A stretch of 8,333 nt of DNA from Saprospiraceae bacterium. GTDB lineage: Bacteria > Bacteroidota > Bacteroidia > Chitinophagales > Saprospiraceae. Below the pieces are notes generated by a model. The model saw nothing but the letters and a program-made list of their open reading frames with translations, searched no databases and was not told the DNA's origin. The stretch lies in assembly GCA_022842255.1 (NCBI GenBank), contig JALHPW010000021.1, positions 9,412 to 17,744 on the forward strand, given 5' to 3'. Position 1 is the first letter of the stretch. Every line of letters starts with the position of its first letter. A program made the position numbers and the translations under genes. Positions 1-5,358 of this stretch are shown here, piece after piece.

Positions 1-1742
1 AACAGTACAACGACCGCCTGAGGGAAAACGACCAGGTGCTCTTCTTTTTTTCCATGCACGGTCACTATGAAGAAAGCGCCGAACGTGGCTTTTTGATTGC
101 CGCCGATGGGGCCTTGAAGGACGACTACGGTGAAACCTGGCTCAGTTACGACGACCTCAGCGGTTTCCTCGCCCGTTGCAAGGCCAAACACGTGTTGCTC
201 GCGCTCGATGCCTGCCACTCCGGGGCTTTTGGCATACGAAACAAGGCCCGGCCCGAGGTGCCGACCTATTCCCAGGCGGAGGACTGCAACCAGCGCGTGG
301 CGAAAACCTTCCAGTTCCAGGGCCGCCAATTCTGCACTTCCGGCAATAAATCCTCCAAAACCCCGGCCAAATCCTTGTTCGCCAGCCGTTTTTTGGAAGC
401 CCTGCGCAAGGGTGGGCAGGATGGGATTATTCGGTTTGATGATTTGGAGTATTATCTTGGAAAGGTGGAAAACCCTCGCCCGGAGAACGGGACGTTCCGC
501 GGGCACAGTCCCGGCGGTGATTTTGTTTTTGTAAAAAAGGGAGGGTGCACGGGTACTGCGTCTACAATAAGCACGACCCCTCAAAACAATCAAAACAACA
601 AAGACCTGCAAGCCTGGAACAAGGCCAATGCCGAAAAAACAAAAGCCGCCTACCAAGCCTACAAAGCAGGGAATTGTCCCGGCGGGGCCTTCTGTGAAGC
701 GGCAGAGGCTCGAATCAATGCGATTTTGGCAAAAGACAAATCGGATTGGGAAGCCGCCAAAAACGCGAACACCATCCAGGCTTTTGAAAAATACCTGTCC
801 GACACCCCCGACGGGGAGTTTCGGGAAGACGCCAATCGGGCCATCGGACAGCAAAAAGAAGATGCCGCGTGGGCAATGGCAGACAAAACCGGCAGCGCGG
901 AACTTTACCGAAAGTTCGCCGCAGATTATCCAGCCAGCGGCCGAGCCAAACAAGCCTTGCAAGAGGCCGAACGGATTGATAACCTGAAAAAAGCCATTGC
1001 CAGCAACGACGGGATGGTACTTGTGCCCGGCGGCACTTTTCAAATGGGTTGTCTCGATATCGACCCAGATTGTAGCACCAGTCTCTTAACCGAATCCCAA
1101 AAGCCGAGCCATACCGTCACCCTTTCCGATTTTTACATCGGTAAATATGAGGTCACGCAAAAACTATGGCGCGACGTCATGGGTAAAGACCCGGAAAGTC
1201 CCTGGAACGACGATCAAAAAAAATGCGATCAATGCCCCGTTACCAACGTAAGCTGGGATGATGTGCAAGTTTTTTTACAAAAACTGAATCAAACCACCCC
1301 TGTTGGGCAAAAACCATATCGCCTGCCCACCGAGGCAGAATGGGAATACGCTGCCCGTGAATGTGGTAAAGCCGTGCTTTTTGGCAATGGGAAAAACGAG
1401 CCAACCATCAAGGAAATCAACTATCAAGACCGCGGCACCAACGCTTCCAATTATGAAAAATATAAAAAAAAGCTCCTAAAAGTAGGCAGCTTCAAACCCA
1501 ATGCCCTCGGTCTGTACGACATGAGCGGCAATGTGTCAGAATGGTGTAGCGATAAATATTCGGTGTACAACGAAAACCCCTCAACCAACCCAGACGTGCA
1601 GGATGCCCCAGGCAGCGGCCGGGTGCGGCGCGACGGAAACTTTAATACCAGCGCCAGACATATCAAAACAACTTTTCGCCTCCGTTTCGATCAAGACAGT
1701 AAAGATCCGGGCTTGGGTTTCCGCCTCGCACGTTCAAAATAA
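1..1742 (+). CDS. Caspase-like (C14) protease fused to helical repeats and a C-terminal FGE-sulfatase domain, 5' partial
   Basis: The reading frame is open from base 3 and runs off the left edge. The GTG at 36 lies inside the caspase fold, so it is not the start; signal peptide and N-terminus are missing. 579 codons are visible. Bases 3-540 encode the end of a caspase-like domain: the catalytic His is in FFSMHGH (57-59) and the catalytic Cys in LDACHSG (213-215). About 600-1005 encode three helical repeats of the form W-x2-A-x4-T-x2-AY/F-x2-Y, with YP or TP and G following. Bases 1008-1739 encode an FGE/SUMF1-type domain (GGTFQMG, YRLPTEAEWEYAAR, LYDMSGNVSEW, end GFRLARSK). Its last ~40 residues have diverged from the paralogues downstream: the RGGSW...CR segment is replaced by RRDGNF and no cysteine remains, so neither FGE catalysis nor current DGR targeting is likely. 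Role inferred: exported protease/sensor. Family assignment is sure, function is not. Confidence 0.9.
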   Translation, partial: QYNDRLRENDQVLFFFSMHGHYEESAERGFLIAADGALKDDYGETWLSYDDLSGFLARCKAKHVLLALDACHSGAFGIRNKARPEVPTYSQAEDCNQRVAKTFQFQGRQFCTSGNKSSKTPAKSLFASRFLEALRKGGQDGIIRFDDLEYYLGKVENPRPENGTFRGHSPGGDFVFVKKGGCTGTASTISTTPQNNQNNKDLQAWNKANAEKTKAAYQAYKAGNCPGGAFCEAAEARINAILAKDKSDWEAAKNANTIQAFEKYLSDTPDGEFREDANRAIGQQKEDAAWAMADKTGSAELYRKFAADYPASGRAKQALQEAERIDNLKKAIASNDGMVLVPGGTFQMGCLDIDPDCSTSLLTESQKPSHTVTLSDFYIGKYEVTQKLWRDVMGKDPESPWNDDQKKCDQCPVTNVSWDDVQVFLQKLNQTTPVGQKPYRLPTEAEWEYAARECGKAVLFGNGKNEPTIKEINYQDRGTNASNYEKYKKKLLKVGSFKPNALGLYDMSGNVSEWCSDKYSVYNENPSTNPDVQDAPGSGRVRRDGNFNTSARHIKTTFRLRFDQDSKDPGLGFRLARSK

Positions 1743-1757
1743 ACCATGCCCTCGCTG

Positions 1758-1803
1758 GCGCGATGCGCTGCATCGTGCGAAACTATTCCGCGGGCTTTGC
1801 CCG
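1758..1803. other. Two short hairpins between gene 1 and gene 2
   Basis: In the 76-base gap, GCGCGATGC (1758-1766) can pair with GCATCGTGC (1770-1778) with one G-U pair, and CGGGC (1791-1795) pairs with GCCCG (1799-1803) around TTT. Neither is followed by a T tract, so they are not classic intrinsic terminators. They could trim or attenuate the message between the genes, or be chance GC-rich structure. Confidence 0.3.
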
Positions 1804-1818
1804 AACAACCACCCAAGT

Positions 1819-2643
1819 ATGAAAAAAATGCAATGCTTCGTCCTCCTATTTACCTGCTTTACGGCTGCTGCTCAACAAAAAACGAGTTCAGGTTTATCTC
1901 CCTCTTTGCCATCCGCCGCAACAGCTTACGAAATGGTCTTCGTAAAAGGTGGAAAATTCCTGATGGGGAGCCATAGCACAGAAGCCGACCGTAGCGACGA
2001 TGAGCTGCAGCACGAAGTGGAGCTCTCCGATTTCTATATTGGAAAATATGAAGTGACCCAAAAACAGTGGCGGGATGTGATGGGCGACAATCCTTCCTAC
2101 TTCAAAAACTGCGACAACTGCCCCGTGGAACAAGTCAGTTGGAACGAAATTCAGGAATTTATCAAAAAACTAAACCAACAAACGGGACGCAATTACCGCC
2201 TACCCACCGAGGCCGAATGGGAGTACGCCGCAAAGGGCGGAATTAAGAGCAGTAAATTCGCTTACGCTGGAGTTGCGGACAAAAGCAATTTGGATAAATA
2301 CGCCAATTTCTGTGATCAAAATTGTGAGTATAACTGGAAAACAGAATCGTCCAATGATGGCTACAAAGGCACCGCTCCTGTTGGCAAATTGCTGCCCAAT
2401 GAACTTGGCCTACACGACATGAGCGGCAATGTATGGGAATGGTGCAGTGACTGGTACGGTTCGGATTATTACAAAAGCAGCGCTGCCAAAAACCCGACGG
2501 GACCAAATAGCGGCTCCGATCGTGTTATCCGCGGTGGGTCGTGGTACTACTACCCGCAGAATTGCCGTGCAGCGGATCGCAGCAGCGTCACGCCCGGTAA
2601 TCGCAGCTACAGCTTTGGTTTTCGTCTGGCCAGGACCAATTAA
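1819..2643 (+). CDS. Exported stand-alone FGE-sulfatase (C-type-lectin-like) protein with a DGR-type variable C-terminus
   Basis: 274 residues. ATG 1819 is chosen because it starts a typical signal peptide (MKKM, hydrophobic core, cleavage near TAAA-Q at about residue 18). The frame is open further upstream, but there it overlaps gene 1 out of frame and encodes nothing recognisable. Residues 38-274 form one FGE/SUMF1-type domain: MVFVKGGKFLMG, FYIGKYEVTQKQWRDVMG, YRLPTEAEWEYAAKGG, LHDMSGNVWEWCSDWY, RVIRGGSW, GFRLARTN. In true aerobic FGEs the active-site pair sits in GGSYLCxxxYCR. Here the first Cys is Tyr244 and only Cys249 remains, so oxidase activity is unlikely and a ligand-binding role fits better. 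Residues 242-271 are the variable repeat described separately. It lies 76 bases after gene 1 and 18 before gene 3, probably the same operon. No Shine-Dalgarno is visible, as is usual in Bacteroidota. Confidence 0.9.
   Translation: MKKMQCFVLLFTCFTAAAQQKTSSGLSPSLPSAATAYEMVFVKGGKFLMGSHSTEADRSDDELQHEVELSDFYIGKYEVTQKQWRDVMGDNPSYFKNCDNCPVEQVSWNEIQEFIKKLNQQTGRNYRLPTEAEWEYAAKGGIKSSKFAYAGVADKSNLDKYANFCDQNCEYNWKTESSNDGYKGTAPVGKLLPNELGLHDMSGNVWEWCSDWYGSDYYKSSAAKNPTGPNSGSDRVIRGGSWYYYPQNCRAADRSSVTPGNRSYSFGFRLARTN
2542..2631 (+). repeat. DGR-type variable repeat (VR) at the 3' end of gene 2
   Basis: Thirty codons, W242 to A271. Compared with the matching stretch of gene 3 (4600-4689), 19 bases differ and 17 of these fit a single adenine-bearing ancestor: codons 243-245, 248, 253, 255-257 and 263-266 would be AAC, AAT or ATT. 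The other two are C/T changes at 2622 and 2626. The flanks are nearly identical in the two genes: 33 bases before with two differences, and 23 bases from TGGCCAGG through the stop to 2649 with none. Over its last 42 bases this VR differs from the minus-strand TR fragment at five sites, four of them TR adenines. The pattern is the signature of adenine-specific mutagenic retrohoming. Confidence 0.8.
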
Positions 2644-2661
2644 CCCCTACTATCTCTACCC

Positions 2662-4701
2662 ATGAAAAATATCCTACTCACATTCCTAATCCTCAGCCAC
2701 TTCACCGCCTCCGCCCAGCGCACCCCTCCTCCTTCAGTTGGGGGAGGCCGGGAGGGGGTCGATTACGCCGTCTTCTTCGTAGCCTCCAAGTTCGACAACG
2801 GCTGGACCACCCTCGAACACGCCCCCGGCGAAGTCAAGGCCATCGGCGACCTGTTACACGAGCAATACGGCTTCGATGTGCGCATCGTGACCGATGCCAC
2901 CCGCGCCAAAATCGTGCAGACCCTCGCCGAGTACAAGCGCAAGCCCTACGGCCCGCAAGACCAACTCCTGCTCTTTTTTTCCATGCACGGCGTACACGAT
3001 GCCGACAGCGACCAGGGCTACCTCGTGCCTAAAGATGGCCTTTACGACGACCCATCCTACGAATCCTGGTTTTCCCACGGCGCGCTGCGCGACCTGGCGC
3101 ACTCCATGAAATGCCCGCGGGTACTCGTGGCGCTAGATGCCTGTTACTCCGGCATTTTTGGCAAAGGCCGCGACAAGCCCGGTCCACCTGTTTGGGAAAA
3201 CACACCCGACTGCCAGGCCAAAGTCCGCGCCGCTTTTACCAGCAGCCCCACCCGAAAATACCTCACCGCCGGGGGCGACACCCGCGTGCCCGCCAAAAGC
3301 ATCTTCGCCGCCCAGTGGCAGGTGGCCCTTAAAACCGGCGCCGGCTCCGACGACCTGCTTTCCTACACCGAGCTCATGGCCAAACTCGACGAGTTCCGCG
3401 ACCCACGGCCCACCTGGGGGAATTTTGTGCCGGGCACGGATGGGGATTTTGTGTTTGTTCGGAAGAATCCGTGTGTAGCCTTACCCGACCGCGATGGCGA
3501 CAATGTGCCGGATGCCACCGACAAGTGTCCTGACGAGTGGGGAAGCCAAACCAACGGCTGTCCGATTACACCAGACAACCCCTCCGACCTGGCCGCAGAT
3601 TTAGCCGCCTGGAAAGAAGCCAAGCGCCTCCATACCGAAACCGCCTACCGCGGCTACCTGCGCCAATACCCCAACGGCGAGTTCAAGGAGCAAGCCAATG
3701 CTGTGCTGCGGGACCGCGAAGCCGCTGCCGCCCGCCAGCGTGATGACACGGCCTGGGACCTTGCCCAAGAAAAAAACACGCTCGATGCCTACAAAAAATA
3801 CCTCGCCGACTACCCCAATGGTCTGCACAAAAGCGAGGCGGATAAGAAAATCAGTGCCCTTTCCACAGTTGAAAACTCCGGAGGTACGGTCATGCCCGAT
3901 GGCATGGTCTTCGTAAAAGGTGGAAAATTCCTGATGGGTAGCCCCGATTCCGAAGCTGACCGCAGCACCGACGAGACCCAGCACAGCGTCACGGTGAGCA
4001 GTTTCTACATGGGAAAATATGAGATTACCGTAGCAGAGTTTAAAGTCTTCGCTGCTGCTGCAGGCTACCAAACCGATGCCGAAAAGGGAGATGGCAGCTA
4101 TATCTGGAATGGAACAGAATGGAAAAAAACGGCGGGCATCAACTGGCGGCACGATGTGGCTGGCAATGTGCGCCCCGAAAAGGATTACAACCACCCCGTC
4201 ATTCACATAAGTTGGAACGATGCAACGGCTTACTGCGAGTGGCTCAGCAAAAAAAGCGACAAAAAATACCGTCTCCCCACGGAAGCAGAATGGGAGTACG
4301 CAGCGAGGGGCGGTGGCAAGACAGTTCTTTTTGGCAATGGGAAAAATATCGCCGACCCAAAAGAAATCAATTTCGACGGCAGTGTCACTTACAAAAAATC
4401 GTACTCCGTGGCGGGCGAGTACCGACAAAAAACTGTACCAGTGGGCAGCCTCCATAGCCCCAATGCGCTGGGACTCCACGACATGAGCGGCAATGTATGG
4501 GAATGGTGCAGTGATTGGTATGCGGACTACCCAACTGATGCCCAAACCGACCCAAAAGGCCCAGGTACAGGCTCCGATCGCGTTATCCGCGGCGGGTCGT
4601 GGGGCGACGGCCCGCAGTATTGCCGTGCGGCGTATCGCTACTTCTACGCGCCCGGTAATCGCAGCTACAACGTTGGTTTCCGTTTGGCCAGGACCAATTA
4701 A
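2662..4701 (+). CDS. Exported caspase-like protease with TSP3 motif, helical repeats and DGR-diversified FGE domain
   Basis: 679 residues, complete; ATG 2662 begins a clear signal peptide (residues 1-19, ending TASAQ). Residues 34 to about 265 are a caspase/C14-type domain: strand DYAVFFVAS, H109 in LLFFSMHG and C161 in VALDACYSG form the expected dyad. Residues 276-301 match the thrombospondin type 3 calcium motif (DRDGDNVPD, DKCPDE, NGCP). About 308-397 are two helical repeats (W-x2-A, AY-x2-YL, YPNG) like those of gene 1. Residues 413-679 are an FGE/SUMF1-type domain (MVFVKGGKFLMGS, YRLPTEAEWEYAARGG, LHDMSGNVWEWCSDWY, RVIRGGSW, GFRLARTN). The first FGE active-site Cys is replaced by Asp649 and Cys654 is kept, so catalysis is unlikely. 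Residues 647-676 are the variable repeat. The gene starts 18 bases after gene 2 and ends at a strong terminator. Inferred role: secreted or surface protease whose diversified tip chooses the ligand; target unknown. A GC-rich in-frame insertion separates signal peptide and caspase domain. Confidence 0.92.
   Translation: MKNILLTFLILSHFTASAQRTPPPSVGGGREGVDYAVFFVASKFDNGWTTLEHAPGEVKAIGDLLHEQYGFDVRIVTDATRAKIVQTLAEYKRKPYGPQDQLLLFFSMHGVHDADSDQGYLVPKDGLYDDPSYESWFSHGALRDLAHSMKCPRVLVALDACYSGIFGKGRDKPGPPVWENTPDCQAKVRAAFTSSPTRKYLTAGGDTRVPAKSIFAAQWQVALKTGAGSDDLLSYTELMAKLDEFRDPRPTWGNFVPGTDGDFVFVRKNPCVALPDRDGDNVPDATDKCPDEWGSQTNGCPITPDNPSDLAADLAAWKEAKRLHTETAYRGYLRQYPNGEFKEQANAVLRDREAAAARQRDDTAWDLAQEKNTLDAYKKYLADYPNGLHKSEADKKISALSTVENSGGTVMPDGMVFVKGGKFLMGSPDSEADRSTDETQHSVTVSSFYMGKYEITVAEFKVFAAAAGYQTDAEKGDGSYIWNGTEWKKTAGINWRHDVAGNVRPEKDYNHPVIHISWNDATAYCEWLSKKSDKKYRLPTEAEWEYAARGGGKTVLFGNGKNIADPKEINFDGSVTYKKSYSVAGEYRQKTVPVGSLHSPNALGLHDMSGNVWEWCSDWYADYPTDAQTDPKGPGTGSDRVIRGGSWGDGPQYCRAAYRYFYAPGNRSYNVGFRLARTN
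2723..2757 (+). repeat. REP-like GC-rich inverted element inside the coding sequence of gene 3
   Basis: CCCCTCC (2723-2729) is complementary to GGAGGGG (2751-2757), with a second GGGGGAGG run at 2740-2747 that competes for the same C-rich arm. The stretch is translated in frame as TPPPSVGGGREGV, a low-complexity linker between the signal peptide and the first caspase strand. Similar C-rich/G-rich palindromic elements occur as dispersed, often in-frame insertions in Bacteroidota genomes. Assignment to such a family is inference from the sequence style. Confidence 0.5.
4600..4689 (+). repeat. DGR-type variable repeat (VR) at the 3' end of gene 3
   Basis: Thirty codons, W647 to A676, the counterpart of 2542-2631. 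Where gene 2 has three TAC codons this copy has GGC GAC GGC; where gene 2 has AGC AGC GTC it has TAC TTC TAC. Both sets derive from AAC AAC AAC by changing adenines only. Against the minus-strand TR fragment its last 42 bases differ at five sites: four are TR adenines and one is a silent C-to-T in the Leu codon at 4684. The stop codon and the next six bases are identical in gene 2, which suits a conserved homing region just 3' of the VR. Confidence 0.8.
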
Positions 4702-4730
4702 CCCCTATCTCTTTTACCCTTTTACCCTCT

Positions 4731-4766
4731 AAAAAAAAGGTGCGCCACATTTGGCGCACCTTTTTT
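4731..4766. terminator. Bidirectional intrinsic terminator after gene 3
   Basis: GGTGCGCCA (4739-4747) pairs perfectly with TGGCGCACC (4752-4760) around a CATT loop. Eight A's precede it and six T's follow, so it can end transcription from either side. It lies 30 bases after the gene 3 stop and isolates the caspase/FGE block from the island to the right. Confidence 0.9.
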
Positions 4767-4783
4767 GTTTCAAAAAACGAGAT

Positions 4784-4886
4784 GCCTATATATACTCCCC
4801 TATATATGGCACATATATCAACGCGAAGCGCTTATGTGTTGCCAGTTTTTGTATATATGGGAAAATGGGGTGCGTATATATGTGGG
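4784..4886. repeat. Cluster of TATATA boxes in the intergenic island
   Basis: Five short copies of an ATATAT core occur at 4786-4794, 4800-4809, 4811-4819, 4851-4860 and 4874-4883, several followed by GG. The first two form a small inverted repeat (TGCC-TATATA ... TATATA-GGCA, 4784-4811). Either binding sites or simple low-complexity sequence; no Bacteroidota -7 box (TAnnTTTG) is found among them. Confidence 0.35.
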
Positions 4887-4892
4887 ATGGAG

Positions 4893-4925
4893 AGATTTGA
4901 CAACTTTTTAAAAGTTGTCAAATCT
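4893..4925. repeat. Perfect 33-nt palindrome (16-bp arms, 1-nt centre)
   Basis: AGATTTGACAACTTTT (4893-4908) and its exact reverse complement (4910-4925) flank a single T. No T tract follows, so a terminator role is not obvious. The perfect arms suggest an intergenic palindromic repeat, an operator for a dimeric protein, or a cruciform-forming site. Confidence 0.75.
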
Positions 4926-4942
4926 GGTGTACAACAATACAC

Positions 4943-4999
4943 AAAAAAGCCGCTGCGGTCTTCGCCTCGACTTGCATCGGAGCTACCAAACGCAGCGGC
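4943..4999 (-). terminator. Terminator-like hairpin reading leftward, downstream of the TR fragment
   Basis: On the minus strand GCCGCTGCG (complement of 4991-4999) pairs with CGCAGCGGC (complement of 4949-4957) across a 33-nt loop and is followed by six U's (4943-4948). It would end a minus-strand transcript that passes through the TR fragment and the VR-like stretch. The large loop makes it weaker than a standard terminator. Confidence 0.45.
4953..4977 (+). repeat. Imperfect direct repeat, left copy
   Basis: CTGCGG-TCTTCG-CCTCGA-CTTGCAT resembles CTGCGG-CTTTTTG-CCTCGA-TATGCAT at 5347-5372, allowing one inserted base and about five mismatches. The two copies bracket the TR fragment and the long inverted repeat, as the ends of a small element would. 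Confidence 0.4.
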
Positions 5000-5019
5000 G
5001 CAGCGTAGTATTCGTTCCC

Positions 5020-5110
5020 GGCCTAAAAGTCAGGAAGCAGGACTGTCGGCTGGACAGAAATGGCCACGGCTGCCGCATCCGTGAAGGCGACAGTACTGGG
5101 CGCAGTTCCC
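5020..5110 (-). pseudogene. Possible decayed variable-repeat sequence next to the TR fragment
   Basis: Read leftward, directly after the TR fragment, the minus strand gives NCAQYCR, four unexplained residues (LHGC), then GSRGHFCPAD. After a one-base frame slip it gives SCFLTFRP. This follows the rhythm of a diversified FGE-type VR (NNAQNCR ... NRNNN ... NNNxGFRP) with adenine sites already substituted: SRGHF is one adenine-only step set away from NRNNN. No start codon, body domain or continuous frame exists, so it would be a fragment. The match is by motif only and could be coincidence. Confidence 0.3.
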
Positions 5111-5116
5111 TGTATT

Positions 5117-5164
5117 GGCCAGACGGAAACCAATGTTGTTGTTGCGATTACCGGGCGTGTTCCA
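5117..5164 (-). repeat. DGR template repeat (TR) fragment
   Basis: On the minus strand this reads TGG AAC, then ACG CCC GGT AAT CGC, three AAC codons, ATT GGT TTC CGT CTG GCC. The 42 bases at 5117-5158 equal the adenine-bearing ancestor inferred independently from comparing the VRs of genes 2 and 3. Ten differences separate it from the two VRs: eight lie at TR adenines, the other two are silent C-to-T changes. The 5' part of the expected template (42 bases between TGG AAC and ACG CCC) is absent, so this is a shortened or decayed TR. Similarity stops after GGCCA, where the VRs continue AGGACCAATTAA. It lies opposite in orientation to its targets, and no reverse transcriptase or Avd gene follows it in the window. 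Confidence 0.72.
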
Positions 5165-5219
5165 CTCTGGTGAAGCCAGACCACGAATATTAAGCAAAAG
5201 CGACTGCTACGTAGTAGCC

Positions 5220-5339
5220 TAACGTCTGTAGAAATGCAAATTTGCAAAATCATGGAGGTGCATAGCACCGAAACTTAGCGTGACGGTTTCGGTGCTATGC
5301 ACCTCCAATTTATGCATGAACATGCTACTACAGACGTTA
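5220..5339. repeat. Long imperfect inverted repeat (120 nt)
   Basis: The inner arms, 5253-5274 and 5286-5307, are perfect 22-base complements around an 11-base loop. The outer arms TAACGTCTGTAG (5220-5231) and CTACAGACGTTA (5328-5339) are perfect over 12. The 20-21 bases between inner and outer arms pair poorly; the left one contains the palindrome TGCAAATTTGCA (5235-5246). The whole could fold as a bulged hairpin in RNA or a cruciform in DNA. Small ORFs crossing it are by-products of the symmetry. Possible identities: structured RNA, a non-autonomous palindromic element, or a recombination site. Confidence 0.75.
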
Positions 5340-5340
5340 C

Positions 5341-5358
5341 GCCGCGCTGCGGCTTTTT
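5341..5358 (+). terminator. Weak terminator-like hairpin
   Basis: GCCGC (5341-5345) pairs with GCGGC (5349-5353) around GCT and is followed by TTTTT. The stem is only five base pairs but all G-C. It directly follows the long inverted repeat on the + strand and could end a short transcript made from it. Confidence 0.35.

Noticed and set aside
36..1742. GTG at 36 as the start of gene 1
   Set aside because: It falls in the middle of a conserved caspase strand (QVLFFFSMHG), and the frame is open to the window edge, so the gene begins outside.
1620..1742. Gene 1 tail as a third VR
   Set aside because: Beyond GFRLAR it cannot be aligned to the inferred template, and the conserved 3' flank is missing.
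1531..1818. Longer gene 2 starting at 1531
   Set aside because: The extension overlaps the end of gene 1 in another frame and encodes nothing FGE-like; ATG 1819 opens a proper signal peptide.
3601..4545. 314-codon open frame on the minus strand
   Set aside because: It is the antisense of the helical and FGE region of gene 3, whose motifs are unmistakable; the antisense product has no recognisable features.
4740..5084. Small + strand open frame in the island
   Set aside because: It starts within the terminator hairpin and runs through the TATATA boxes, the 33-nt palindrome and the TR-side repeats; composition is not protein-like.
5023..5268. 81-codon minus-strand frame over the TR fragment
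   Set aside because: Its frame is shifted from the one that reads TPGNRNNNIGFRLA and begins inside the long inverted repeat; no protein is supported.
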